Shown: positions 1 through 8,739 of the stretch, piece after piece
How positions within the stretch are numbered: position 1 is the stretch's first letter
Layout: each line of letters opens with the position of its first letter
Assembly: GCA_035536995.1 (NCBI GenBank)
Contig: DATLNB010000022.1
Location: 20,708 to 84,707 of the forward strand
DNA length: 64,000 nt
Direction: 5' to 3'
Source of the DNA: AV80 sp035536995
Lineage (GTDB): Bacteria > Verrucomicrobiota > Verrucomicrobiia > Chthoniobacterales > UBA10450
Program-made: the position numbers and the translations under genes
Notes under the pieces: model-generated
Told to the model about the DNA's origin: nothing
Database searches by the model: none
Seen by the model: only the letters and a program-made list of their open reading frames with translations

Positions 1-1608
1 AATGTCGCGAACCTGCTCCTGGTTCGAGCGACGGCGAGGCGGCAGGAGATCGCGGTCCGTGCTGCCTTGGGCGCGTCTCGCTGGCGGTTGGCGCGGCAAT
101 TTTTGGTCGAGACGCTGCTTGTCACGCTCGGAGCGGGCGCTATCGGAGTTCTGTTCGCAATCTGGGGAGTCGATCTGGTCGTGGGTGGCTACCAGGGCAA
201 TCTGCCGCGGGTCGGGCAGATCGGAGTCAACGCCACCGCGCTCGGCTTCGCGCTCGCGGTTTCGTTGCTGACTGGGATTCTGCTCGGCGTCATTCCCGTC
301 CTCAGCGCGTCACATGAACAATTGCAGGCTGATCTGCAGAGCGGCGGGCGTGGAAAGTCGGCCAGCCGTGGAAGCACCCGGTTTCGAAACCTCCTGATCG
401 TTGCCCAGGTCGGTCTGACACTTGTTCTCCTAGTCGGCGCGGGGTTGTTAGGCCGCAGCTTTCTCCGTCTGATGGAGGTGAATCCCGGATTCCAAACTGA
501 GAGCGCGGTGGCAATGACGGTCTCAATGCCTGGTGCCCAGGAACCGGCCGAGCAACGCCGTCTCGCCCAGTTCTATCAACAGCTGCTGGAACGCCTCCAG
601 AATATTCCCGGCGTCATTGCGGTAGGCGGCATAAACGCTCTGCCGATGAGCGGCGATGGGGCGAACGGCACATTCATTATTGAAGACGGCGCCAACCCGC
701 CACAAACAATCCCGGCCCTGATCGAACAACTCAATGCGCTCCGCGGCAGCAACAAAACGGGCGATGCGGATTTCCGGGTCAGCAGTGCGGGTTATTTCAA
801 CGCCATGAGTATTCCGTTGCTTCGCGGTCGCCTCTTCCAGGAGACCGACGGTCCGGATGGAGCGCACGCGGCGGTGATCAGCGATACGATGGCGCGACGG
901 TTTTGGGCCGGCCAGGATCCGATTGGCCGCCAGATTCAATACGGGAATATGGATGGGGATGTCCGCCTTCTCCATGTGGTTGGAGTGGTGGGTGACGTCC
1001 GAGACAACGGCCTGGACTCGGAGCCGCGGCCAGTCGTTTACGCCAACTACTTTCAGCGGCCGGCGACTGCTTCCCAATTTTCGATCGTTGCCCGCGCCCG
1101 CGGCGATGCTGCGGCCCTGGTCAGTGCGATGCGCCGGGAAGCTCGCGCCTTGAACCCGGAAATGCCGACAAAGTTTGAGACCGTGAAGGAGATCGTCTCG
1201 GCTTCGCTCGATAACCGCCGGTTCAGCATGGTTATGCTCGGCGTTTTTGCCGGCTCCGCGCTTATCCTGGCGATGGTCGGGCTCTACGGCGTCATGGCCT
1301 ACATTACATCCCAGCGAACCCATGAGATCGGCATCCGCATGGCGCTCGGAGCGCAACGCATTGATATGTTACGAATGATTTTCCGCCAGAGCTTCGCGTT
1401 GGTCCTCGCTGGCATGGTCGTCGGAATATTGGGATCGATCGCCGTGACCAGGCTTCTCAGCACAATGCTTTACGGAGTCCGCGCGACTGACGTCATGACC
1501 TATCTCGGCGTAATCGGATTGCTCGTCGCTGCTGCTGCATTGGCCAGCTACATCCCGGCCCGGCGGGCCATGAAAGTCGATCCGATGGTCGCGCTCCGGT
1601 ATGAATAA
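1..1608 (+). CDS. MacB/FtsX-like ABC transporter permease, ADOP type (5' end missing)
   Basis: Inner-membrane permease of the MacB/ADOP family, which works with a separate ATPase in efflux or envelope export. The frame is open from base 1 (NVANLLLVRATARRQEIAVR), a motif typical of the first FtsX domain, so the start lies outside the window and 535 residues remain of a usual ~800. Membrane segments fall near residues 36-58, 78-100, 128-150, 412-436, 463-487 and 499-523. A soluble periplasmic MacB domain sits between about 155 and 405. The second FtsX domain shows the repeat of the arginine/glycine motif (EIGIRMALGAQ). The stop overlaps the next gene by 8 bases, so the two are probably translated together. 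The substrate cannot be told. Confidence 0.9.
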   Translation, partial: NVANLLLVRATARRQEIAVRAALGASRWRLARQFLVETLLVTLGAGAIGVLFAIWGVDLVVGGYQGNLPRVGQIGVNATALGFALAVSLLTGILLGVIPVLSASHEQLQADLQSGGRGKSASRGSTRFRNLLIVAQVGLTLVLLVGAGLLGRSFLRLMEVNPGFQTESAVAMTVSMPGAQEPAEQRRLAQFYQQLLERLQNIPGVIAVGGINALPMSGDGANGTFIIEDGANPPQTIPALIEQLNALRGSNKTGDADFRVSSAGYFNAMSIPLLRGRLFQETDGPDGAHAAVISDTMARRFWAGQDPIGRQIQYGNMDGDVRLLHVVGVVGDVRDNGLDSEPRPVVYANYFQRPATASQFSIVARARGDAAALVSAMRREARALNPEMPTKFETVKEIVSASLDNRRFSMVMLGVFAGSALILAMVGLYGVMAYITSQRTHEIGIRMALGAQRIDMLRMIFRQSFALVLAGMVVGILGSIAVTRLLSTMLYGVRATDVMTYLGVIGLLVAAAALASYIPARRAMKVDPMVALRYE

Positions 1609-2374
1609 GCTGTTCGCGGTTATTGCCGCACTCCTCATTGGATCGGCGCAGGGCATTCTCGCAGCGGAGGCACTCCAGGAAACCGTTGAGCAGCACTACG
1701 ACGTGGACCCCGCGGTCTCACTGCGTGTGGCTAATGTCGACGGCTCGATTCGGATCTACGGTGGGACGGCGCCGAAAATCACGATCTTCGCGCTCAAGAA
1801 AGCGTATGTGAAGGAGCGGCTGCACGGAATCGTGGTCGACGTAAACGCATCGAAGAGCGAGGTCACCATCAAGACCGTTTTTCCACCGCGAAAAGGAGCG
1901 CTGAGCGACCGTTCCGGCACGGTGGATTACATTATCATCGTTCCGCAGACGGCGAAGGTATCGCAACTCGAACTCACCAATGGCGAAATTCTTGTCGAGG
2001 GTTTGCGTCCGGGGAGCAGCGCGACAGCGCGTCTCGCAAACGGCTGGGTCGTCGGCCACAATTGCTTTGGAGACCTGGATCTGCGGGTGGAGACAGGGCG
2101 CCTCGATGTGGCCTACGATTGGTGGGAGAACCACGAGTTCGCGGTTAAGGCGTTTAGCGCACGCGGGAACATTCGGGCCAGCTTTCCAACAGACGCGTCA
2201 ATCAATCTGAGTGCCAGTGCGCCCGACGGACGGATCACTAACGCGTTCGCGCCCGCCGGATCGAAACCGGGCGATATTATTCATTCGATCGCCGAAGTTT
2301 TCGGGTCGGATGCGCGCACCGCTATCGCGCTCGAAGCCCGGCGCGGGAATATTCGGATCGAGAAGACGTATTGA
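1601..2374 (+). CDS. Secreted DUF4097-like beta-helical protein
   Basis: 257 residues with a clear signal peptide (residues 1-21, cleaved near ILAAEA). The rest is rich in short beta strands with repeated phrases such as 'LRVANVDGSIRI', 'LELTNGEILVEG' and 'ALEARRGNIRIE', the pattern of DUF4097/DUF4098 putative adhesin proteins that fold as a right-handed beta solenoid. The start lies inside the last codons of the ABC permease gene (8-base overlap), which points to translational coupling and a shared envelope role. The stop directly abuts the convergent stop of the TPR gene. The family's biochemical function is not known. Assignment rests on the strand-repeat pattern, not on a catalytic motif. 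Confidence 0.75.
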   Translation: MNKLFAVIAALLIGSAQGILAAEALQETVEQHYDVDPAVSLRVANVDGSIRIYGGTAPKITIFALKKAYVKERLHGIVVDVNASKSEVTIKTVFPPRKGALSDRSGTVDYIIIVPQTAKVSQLELTNGEILVEGLRPGSSATARLANGWVVGHNCFGDLDLRVETGRLDVAYDWWENHEFAVKAFSARGNIRASFPTDASINLSASAPDGRITNAFAPAGSKPGDIIHSIAEVFGSDARTAIALEARRGNIRIEKTY

Positions 2375-3760
2375 TCATTTTGCCGCTCGCGCCAGTTCCT
2401 CCCGCGCTTTGCGATCCTGCTCCGCTTTTATAACCATTCCGAGACGGCGATAGCATTGCTCGCGCTTCTCGAGCGCGACTACGGTCTGGTTCGCTTCAAG
2501 CGAGTGGGTGAAGGACTCGATGGCGGATAGAATCTCCCCGCGGGCCATTTCGAGCTCCCCACGATATTGCCACGCGGTTGCGAAATTTGGATCAAGCTCA
2601 GTCGCTTTTTTGATTTGCTCGAGTGCTTCCCGCCCACGGCCGAGTTTGGTCAGGGCATAGCTGGCCTCTGCGGCTGGCGCTGCTGCTTTCGGATCGAGTT
2701 TGGCGGCGGTCTCCGCATCCTGAAGCGCCAGGGTCGGCTGGCCGATCTCGTTTAAATGCCACGCGCGCGAAACATAAAGCTCCGCGTTGTTTGGTTCCGC
2801 CGAGATCTCCGAGTCGAGCCGGCCGATGCTCTCAAGAAATTCCGGGGTCAAAGCAGGGAGCCGGATGAATTTGTGGACCCCGACGGTTTCGCTTTCGTCC
2901 GCCCGGCCCAAGGCGATCAGGGCCAGAGCCTGAAACAATTTCGGTCGCATTGCCCAGGTGCCGATGCGGCCCGCTGCGATCGCGTCTTCGAGGGCAAGCT
3001 CGGGATCCTCCGCCCGAAGAAAGAGAAGCGCGCGATCGCCGAGCAAGCCCGCGTCGTTTGGAGAGATAGCGAGGGCCGAATCGACTTCGCGGATTTCGGC
3101 CAGCAGTTTGGACGTCCCTTCAAAAAGCTTTGCAGTTCGTTGCACCTCCGGATCGTCGGGTGCAATTGTTTTCGCTTTTTCCAGGTCTTCGAATGCGTCG
3201 TGCCAGCGATGCAGGCGCCGGCGGCACAAGGCCCGATTGGTTCGCGTCACCGCCGAATCCTGCACCGCGATGATCGCACTCCACGCGGTCTCTTCTTTTG
3301 CCCAAAAGTGGTGCCGCTTTTGAAGTCTCGCAATTTTCTCGAGGACGGGAATATTTTTCGCGTCCAGAGCGGCTGCCTTTTGCCAGGCATCAATTGCACC
3401 CGCGTCATCATTCTGCATCGCCGCCAGATCGCCGCTGTACTCCTCCAGTTTAACGGAAGGGCGGGAAACTGTCTGGCGCCACATCCCCAGAGTCTGTTTT
3501 GCGCCGGCCAAATCCCGCATCCCGAATTGGGCGCGCGCCAGCCGATCCCAAGTGCCGTTATCCTGTGGTCTCAATTTGAGATGGCGCCGGGCCAGATCGG
3601 CAGCCCGCTCGTAGGACTGCTCTTCGAGTGCCTTCCGCAGTTCAGCCCGCAGCGATTTCTCTTCCTTGGCGCTCCGCTGACATGCCGGGAACACCCCGAG
3701 GCCGCCCAGCATCGCCACGACAAACAACGCGCGTACTTGACGGCGCAATCGAAACCGCAT
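2375..3760 (-). CDS. Exported TPR-repeat protein
   Basis: 461 residues. The ATG at 3760 gives an N-terminus MRFRLRRQVRALFVVAML followed by a hydrophobic stretch and a Cys (VFPAC), a weak lipobox, so it may be a lipoprotein. A longer form from a TTG at 3781 would run into repeat DNA and is less likely. The remainder is a chain of tetratricopeptide repeats: helical pairs with A/G-L-Y positions, for example 'NNAELYVSRAWHLNEIGQP' and 'FATAWQYRGELEMARGE'. Such proteins serve as scaffolds for protein complexes in the periplasm or at the membrane. There is no enzyme motif and no partner among neighbours. Its stop touches the stop of the convergent DUF4097-like gene. Confidence 0.8.
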   Translation of the reverse strand: MRFRLRRQVRALFVVAMLGGLGVFPACQRSAKEEKSLRAELRKALEEQSYERAADLARRHLKLRPQDNGTWDRLARAQFGMRDLAGAKQTLGMWRQTVSRPSVKLEEYSGDLAAMQNDDAGAIDAWQKAAALDAKNIPVLEKIARLQKRHHFWAKEETAWSAIIAVQDSAVTRTNRALCRRRLHRWHDAFEDLEKAKTIAPDDPEVQRTAKLFEGTSKLLAEIREVDSALAISPNDAGLLGDRALLFLRAEDPELALEDAIAAGRIGTWAMRPKLFQALALIALGRADESETVGVHKFIRLPALTPEFLESIGRLDSEISAEPNNAELYVSRAWHLNEIGQPTLALQDAETAAKLDPKAAAPAAEASYALTKLGRGREALEQIKKATELDPNFATAWQYRGELEMARGEILSAIESFTHSLEANQTVVALEKREQCYRRLGMVIKAEQDRKAREELARAAK

Positions 3761-3778
3761 TGGCTCAAGATTCGTCAC

Positions 3779-3815
3779 CAATCAAAAATCGGAAATCCAA
3801 AATCGAAAATTCCCA
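3779..3815 (+). repeat. AT-rich phrase repeat (AATCGGAAATCCAAAATCGAAAAT type)
   Basis: Degenerate tandem repeat of an AAAATC(G/C) unit sitting between the divergent TPR and yajQ genes. Read on the plus strand it would encode 'SKIGNPKSKIP'-like peptides. It is very AT-rich compared with the surrounding DNA. Similar phrases are widespread between genes in Verrucomicrobiota (recollection, not checked). It covers the region where promoters of both genes should lie. Confidence 0.6.
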
Positions 3816-3817
3816 TC

Positions 3818-4303
3818 ATGCCTTCGTTCGACATTGTCTCAGAAGTGGACGCGCAGGAACTGGATAACGCCGTCAACCAGGCCCGCAAAGAACTCGCAAC
3901 CCGATTCGATTTCAAGGGCTCGACCGCAGAGATCGTGGTCGAGAAAGACAAGGTCACGCTTACGGCCGAGGACGCATCGCGTTTGCGCGGCCTGCGCGAA
4001 ATTGTCGTCGGCAAAATGAGCAAGCGCGGCGTGGATCTGCGAAATGTGGAACAGGCTGAGCCTTCAATTTCATCCATCGGGCACGCGCGCCAGGAATTGA
4101 AAATTCAGCAGGGCCTTGAAGGAACCAAGGCGAAGGAGATCATCCTCGCCATCAAAGGCCAGGGCTTCAAAGTCCAGAGTCAGCTCCAGGATCGCCAGAT
4201 TCGGGTGACAGGAAAAAAAAGGGATGACCTCCAGGAAGTGATAGCGTTTGTCCGGGGCCGCGATTTTGGGGTGGCCACGAACTTCAAGAATTTCAGGGAT
4301 TGA
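3818..4303 (+). CDS. yajQ: YajQ family nucleotide-binding protein
   Basis: 161 residues, the usual length of the YajQ/UPF0234 family. Hallmarks are the N-terminus MPSFDIVSEVD, 'ARKELATRFDFKGS' near residue 25, and the C-terminal 'FVRGRDFGVATNFKNFRD'. The fold is two ferredoxin-like domains. The Xanthomonas member binds cyclic-di-GMP and acts with a transcription factor; other members bind nucleotides or RNA, so the precise role here is open. The start at 3818 is chosen because it begins the conserved N-terminus. A longer reading frame upstream runs antisense through the TPR gene and is not real. It is divergent from the TPR gene across an AT-rich repeat. Confidence 0.95.
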   Translation: MPSFDIVSEVDAQELDNAVNQARKELATRFDFKGSTAEIVVEKDKVTLTAEDASRLRGLREIVVGKMSKRGVDLRNVEQAEPSISSIGHARQELKIQQGLEGTKAKEIILAIKGQGFKVQSQLQDRQIRVTGKKRDDLQEVIAFVRGRDFGVATNFKNFRD

Positions 4304-4309
4304 CGAGAA

Positions 4310-4555
4310 TCAGCCTCCCTGGACGGGCGGCATGATGGAAATCTCGTCATTCGGCTGCACAACGTAATCACGGCCGACAAACTCGACGCCGCTGGCTACG
4401 AGGATGCTTTTGTCCCAGTCTCGGAGAGCAGGCGTGTTCAAATAGAGTGTTTCGAGCAAACCAGTGACGGTCGCTTGGTCCGGAACATCGAGATCGATCT
4501 CCGAGTTACCCACAACGTTGCGCAACCTCGAGAAGAACTGGACGCGAACGGTCAT
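4310..4555 (-). CDS. MoaD/ThiS-family ubiquitin-like sulfur carrier
   Basis: 81 residues starting MTVRVQFFSRLRNVVG and ending in the Gly-Gly tail (MPPVQGG) that becomes a thiocarboxylate after adenylation by a MoeB/ThiF enzyme. The beta-grasp pattern fits MoaD, the small subunit of molybdopterin synthase, or a related sulfur carrier. The ATG overlaps the stop of the upstream hpt gene as ATGA, so it is likely translated by re-initiation. No moaE, moeB or thi gene lies nearby, so the pathway is not shown by context. A longer form beginning inside hpt is possible but the N-terminus would be non-homologous. Confidence 0.85.
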   Translation of the reverse strand: MTVRVQFFSRLRNVVGNSEIDLDVPDQATVTGLLETLYLNTPALRDWDKSILVASGVEFVGRDYVVQPNDEISIMPPVQGG

Positions 4556-5097
4556 GTCCCCGGCACGATCAGATCTTTTCGAAGCACCCCGATACACGGC
4601 AGGTTGCGGTAGCGTTCCATGTAATCGAGGCCGTAGCCGACTACGAATTCGTCCTCGATCTCAAAGCCGACGTACTCGGCCTCAACGGCGCGGACACGCT
4701 CCCGCTTTTTCGCCAGGAGCACACAAATCCGCACGCTGACGGGGCCGGCCGTTGCGAGTTTCTCGCGGATTGTGGCCAGGGTAACGCCGCTGTCCAGGAT
4801 GTCGTCGAGGATGAGCACGTGACGCCCTGCGATATCAGGGAGTGAAACCTGGCGGAACATAAGCTCGCCTACGCTTTTGGTGCCGCCGTGATAACTCGCG
4901 ACGCTCAGGCAATCGAGCTTCAGCGGAAGCGGGATCCGTCGGAGCAAATCCGCCATGAGAATCACGCTCCCGTTAAGGATCGCGACGACAGTTAGCTCGC
5001 GGTCGGCGTAATCGGTCGAGATTCGCGCTGCCAGCTCATCCAGCCGGCGATGGATTGTTACCTCGTCGAAAAGGACGCGCTCGAGGTCGGCTTGCAT
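4552..5097 (-). CDS. hpt: Hypoxanthine phosphoribosyltransferase
   Basis: 181 residues. Salvages hypoxanthine (and often guanine) with PRPP to give IMP or GMP in the cytosol. The PRPP-binding loop is VLILDDILDSGVTL near residues 94-107, the substrate hood motif is 'VGYGLDYMERYRNLP' near 153-167, and the flexible-loop residues 'SYHGGTKS' lie around 68-75. These are diagnostic of type I purine phosphoribosyltransferases of the HPRT group. It is the first gene of a two-gene unit with the MoaD/ThiS-like gene, joined by an ATGA overlap. The functional reason for this pairing is not evident. Confidence 0.93.
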   Translation of the reverse strand: MQADLERVLFDEVTIHRRLDELAARISTDYADRELTVVAILNGSVILMADLLRRIPLPLKLDCLSVASYHGGTKSVGELMFRQVSLPDIAGRHVLILDDILDSGVTLATIREKLATAGPVSVRICVLLAKKRERVRAVEAEYVGFEIEDEFVVGYGLDYMERYRNLPCIGVLRKDLIVPGT

Positions 5098-5169
5098 GCC
5101 TGCCGACTATCCGCCGTTCAGGGCGTGGTGCGAAGTTAAAACTTTCCGCTCGTTCGGTGAAGAGCGCGG

Positions 5170-5589
5170 CTATTCGCCCAGGATAGTGACGACCACGCGT
5201 CGCAGGTGAGGGGATCGGCGGTGTTCGAAAAGGAAGATTCCTTGCCAGGTTCCAAGGTGCAGTTCCCCCTTGGTGATGGGAATCACCTCGCTCGATCTCG
5301 TTAAAACCATTCTGATGTGGGAGGTGGAGTCGTCCGGTCCCTCGGAGGTGTGCGTAAAATAATCTGCGTCTTCGGGGACGAGCCGCTCGAAATACTCCTC
5401 AAGATCAATGCGAGCGGAGCGGTCGGCATTTTCGAAAATCACCAGGCTCGCGCTGGTGTGCTGGACGAACACGGTAGCGGTGCCGGTTCCAACCCCGCTC
5501 CTGGCCGCCGCGGCCGCCACCTGATCGGTGATCTCGTACGTCCCTTTGCCTTTGGTGCGAATCTGCAGCGTTTCAGTGAACGTCCTCAT
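5170..5589 (-). CDS. YjbQ family protein (UPF0047)
   Basis: 139 residues, full length for the YjbQ/UPF0047 family. Diagnostic motif: 'VFVQHTSASLVIFENAD' near residues 41-57, then 'DSTSHIRMVLTRSSEVIPI' and 'LHLGTWQGIFLFEHR', which hold the conserved histidines and the trimer-forming core. Escherichia coli YjbQ has a weak thiamine-phosphate synthase activity, but the physiological role is not settled. It is separated from hpt by about 70 bases and from the delta-60 gene by about 90, both on the same strand, so it may be its own unit. Confidence 0.9.
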   Translation of the reverse strand: MRTFTETLQIRTKGKGTYEITDQVAAAAARSGVGTGTATVFVQHTSASLVIFENADRSARIDLEEYFERLVPEDADYFTHTSEGPDDSTSHIRMVLTRSSEVIPITKGELHLGTWQGIFLFEHRRSPHLRRVVVTILGE

Positions 5590-5681
5590 TGCTTCGGATT
5601 ACGCGAGAAAGGCTCTTGATCAACAGGCCGTGAAACCTTCGCATGACCCGATCCGGCGGCTGGTAAGGGCTCGTTCACCGG

Positions 5682-8549
5682 TTACTCTCCGGTGCAGCTA
5701 ACCGAGAGGACAGTTCCTGTGCCGACCTTGCCCGAGTTACCGTCATAACCGGGGTCTACCCGCACGATGGCCCTCGAATGGACATCGCCGCTGATCCGGT
5801 CGCCCGACTTCGAGATCGAGCTCGCCACGATGACCTCCAGGCTCTCCGGCAAAGTCAGAGGGGCCGCCGAGTTGTTGCCGATCTCGGTGTCCCATCGTGC
5901 GCCACAATCCAGCGTAGCTGCGCCAGTTCCCGCAAAACCCTTGAAGCTCGAAGGCGCAGGTCCTCCGCTCAGCACGTTCGATTTCGCCCATTGCGGCCCC
6001 CAGAAGACCACGCGCTGGCCGACGATTGCGTTACCATCGCCAATGACGAAACGCGGAGCGGCGAAGAACGCATTTCGCCGAAAGCCGACGACGCTTTCTG
6101 ACCCATTAGAGCTGCCGCTGCGGTAAAAGCCGCGGGCCCGGATCACCGTGTTCTGTCCAGCGGGCAGGCTCAGACCGGTTAAGACCCAGTTGCTGCCGGA
6201 TGGCGAAGCGTTGCCGAGGAAGGTGAAATTCACATTGTCCGGCGAAGATTCGAAGGTGGCGCGGGTGAATTGGGGGCTCGAACCGCCGCGCGTCCACGTG
6301 ATGGTGGTTTGCGTCACGGTCAGGTCTTGGAGCGCTGCGGTGGCGTTACTCAAGCGGGCAAAAAGATTACGCGGGTGTCCGCCGACAGTCGTAAATTTTC
6401 CTCCGACCAGGACTTTGCCGTCGGTTTGGAGCGTGACCCCCTGCACCTCACTGTCAGCGTTCGGGTTAAACCGATCCAGCAAGCCACTGGGAAAAAAGCG
6501 CGCAATCCGATTACGCGTCACGGTTCCCTCGCGCTCAAAAAGGCCCGATAGCAGGATTTTGCCGTCTGCCTGCACGGCGATTGACAAAATAATGCTATTA
6601 AATTCGGGATCGAAGGATGGATCGAGCGACCCAGTGGTCGGATCGAGGCGCGCAATGAAATTCCGCGCTGCCCCGCCGATGTTCGTAAAATTCCCGCCCG
6701 CTAAAACCTGGCCATCGGCCTGCAGCGCGATCGCAAGGACCCTAAAATCAGCGTCCGGTCTGAAGGCAGAGTCCAGGGTGCCGTCCGCGTTGAATCGGGC
6801 AATGCCCGTGCGCGGTTGGCCGCCGATGCCGGCAAAACTGCCACCGACCAAAATCTTCCCGTCGGGCTGCACGATCGCAACGGCAATGCTACCGCCGTTG
6901 AAACCGACCATTTGCGCGTCAAATGCGTCCGCCAAACCGGTGACAGGATCCAACCTCGCAATGCTATTGCGCGTCTGACCACCAACGCGCGTGAAAAAGC
7001 CGGCTATCACGATCTTGCCGTCGGACTGCACACTGATCGAAGAGACGTCGTGAATATCGTGGCCGCTCGGAGTTGGATTGAACGAATCGGCCACGCCGGT
7101 GACAGCATCGAGCCGGGCCAGGGAGGTCCGTTGCGCTCCACCGATGTTCGTGAAAAACCCGCCGACCAAAATCCGGCCATCTGCCTGGACCGCGATGGAG
7201 GTAACGATGTTATTGGCGTTTGGATTGAAGCCAGTATCGAGGCTCCCGTCGGTGTTTAACCGTGCGATGTTGTTACGGGCCGTGCCCAGAATTGAGGTGA
7301 AGGCGCCTCCAATGAGAACTTTCCCATCTGTTTGGACGGCGGTCGCGCGAACACTGCCAGATTGTGCTGCCCCGATGTTCAGGTTGAGGGTTTGATCGAG
7401 CCGGCCATCTATTTCGAGCCGCGCAATCCGATTGCGCACCTGGCCCCTGATGCTCGTGAAATCACCGCACGCCAAAATCTTCGCGTCATCCTGCACCGCG
7501 ATGGAAAAGACTTGGCCGTTTGAGTTTGAATTCAACGAGTCAGCGCGACCTCTTTCAGGTTCAAGCCGTGCCATCGCGATGCGCGCCGTTCCTCCAATGA
7601 CCGTAAACGCACCGCCGGCTAAAATCCTTCCATCCGCCTGCAGCGCGATTGAGTAGACGTCACCGTTGGCTTCCGGCGTAAAGGAATCAGGCGCGCCGGT
7701 CGTTGGGGCGAGCCGCGCTATCCGTGAACGCGTCACGCCGCCGATGCTGGTGAAGATGCCACCCACCAGGATTTTGCCGTCCGCCTGCCGGGCCAGGGCG
7801 AAGACCGAATTATTCGCGTTCGGATTAAAGGAATCGGCGTCACCACCGGGCCCGAGGCGGGCCAGTCTATTGCGGATGGAGCCGCCGATCTTGGTGAATG
7901 CGCCGCCGGCCAAAATACCGTTCGCGTCTAGTGTAATGGCATTCACCGTCCCGTTCGGCGCCGGATCAAAGAAATCCGCCGACCCATTCGCGTTGAGGCG
8001 TGCCATGTTCGCGCGGGTCGCTCCGCCGATATTCGTGAAGATGCCGCCAACCAGGATTCTCCCGCCCGGATGCAGCGTTAGGACGCGGACAGGGCCGTCC
8101 GCGTTGGGGTCGAATGCGGTGTCGAGCGTGCCGTCCGAATTCACGCGGGCAATGCGATTGCGCGTGACCAGCAGCCCGCCGTTCGCCGAGATGTTGGTGA
8201 AATCGCCACCGATAACGATCTTGCCGTCAGCCTGCACCGCAATGGCGCGGACCGGGCTGTTCAGCCGTACATTGAAGAAGGTGTCGACGGTTCCATCCGT
8301 ATTCAGTCGGGCCAGCCCACTGCGCTTGATCGATAGTCCGCCGTTGGGAATAAGCTGGGTGAAATCGCCGCCGATCAGGATCTTGCCGTCGGGCTGCACA
8401 ACAACGACTAAAATCGGGCCGTCAGCGTTGGGGTCGAAACCGTCCAGCGGGGACTGCGCACGCACTTCGGCGAGTTGAATCGACAGCAACAGGGCGGTCG
8501 CCAGCCACAGGCGCGCACATTTTTTCGTCAATCGGAACATTCGCTTCAT
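5682..8549 (-). CDS. Secreted delta-60 repeat protein (14 repeats)
   Basis: 955 residues from ATG 8549, chosen because a strong GGAGG lies 7 bases upstream and it opens a clean signal peptide (MKRMFRLTKKCARLWLATAL... cleaved near VRAQ). The mature protein holds 14 repeats of about 50 residues, from roughly residue 35 to 745, following the pattern 'VQ-DGKILIGG-FT-IGG--R--IARL--DG-LD--FNPNA'. This is the delta-60 (TIGR02608) beta-propeller-like repeat first noted in Myxococcus and common in Verrucomicrobiota. The C-terminal ~200 residues form a separate beta-rich domain. It has no catalytic motif and is presumably a surface or secreted structural or binding protein. Neighbours give no hint of function. 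Confidence 0.9.
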   Translation of the reverse strand: MKRMFRLTKKCARLWLATALLLSIQLAEVRAQSPLDGFDPNADGPILVVVVQPDGKILIGGDFTQLIPNGGLSIKRSGLARLNTDGTVDTFFNVRLNSPVRAIAVQADGKIVIGGDFTNISANGGLLVTRNRIARVNSDGTLDTAFDPNADGPVRVLTLHPGGRILVGGIFTNIGGATRANMARLNANGSADFFDPAPNGTVNAITLDANGILAGGAFTKIGGSIRNRLARLGPGGDADSFNPNANNSVFALARQADGKILVGGIFTSIGGVTRSRIARLAPTTGAPDSFTPEANGDVYSIALQADGRILAGGAFTVIGGTARIAMARLEPERGRADSLNSNSNGQVFSIAVQDDAKILACGDFTSIRGQVRNRIARLEIDGRLDQTLNLNIGAAQSGSVRATAVQTDGKVLIGGAFTSILGTARNNIARLNTDGSLDTGFNPNANNIVTSIAVQADGRILVGGFFTNIGGAQRTSLARLDAVTGVADSFNPTPSGHDIHDVSSISVQSDGKIVIAGFFTRVGGQTRNSIARLDPVTGLADAFDAQMVGFNGGSIAVAIVQPDGKILVGGSFAGIGGQPRTGIARFNADGTLDSAFRPDADFRVLAIALQADGQVLAGGNFTNIGGAARNFIARLDPTTGSLDPSFDPEFNSIILSIAVQADGKILLSGLFEREGTVTRNRIARFFPSGLLDRFNPNADSEVQGVTLQTDGKVLVGGKFTTVGGHPRNLFARLSNATAALQDLTVTQTTITWTRGGSSPQFTRATFESSPDNVNFTFLGNASPSGSNWVLTGLSLPAGQNTVIRARGFYRSGSSNGSESVVGFRRNAFFAAPRFVIGDGNAIVGQRVVFWGPQWAKSNVLSGGPAPSSFKGFAGTGAATLDCGARWDTEIGNNSAAPLTLPESLEVIVASSISKSGDRISGDVHSRAIVRVDPGYDGNSGKVGTGTVLSVSCTGE

Positions 8550-8555
8550 AAAGAC

Positions 8556-8560
8556 CTCCG
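8556..8560 (-). promoter_or_regulatory. Ribosome binding site deciding the delta-60 gene start
   Basis: A GGAGG core lies on the minus strand just upstream of the ATG at 8549 (plus strand reads cctcc). It supports this start over the longer open frame reaching 8699, whose extra 50 residues look untranslated. Confidence 0.75.
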
Positions 8561-8739
8561 GAAAACCAGAGCATCTTTGGATATGGCAGACGCGGGTAGG
8601 AACCGGGTCGCAATATCCTGCGGGCTGAGGCTGACTTACGGTGCGCAGGTGCCTCCGCGCTTTGCAATGAAATTCCCTTGACCGAGCGAGTGAGCGCAAA
8701 CCGCCTGCTCAAATCTTTTCGGCATCCGCGACCGTGGCG

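Noticed and set aside
2756..3817. Long frame in front of yajQ
   Set aside because: It is antisense to the TPR gene. The yajQ family N-terminus starts at 3818.
6148..6978. Plus-strand frames opposite the delta-60 repeats, also 7666-8478
   Set aside because: Shadow frames of repeated, GC-rich codons; no start signal and no recognised domain.
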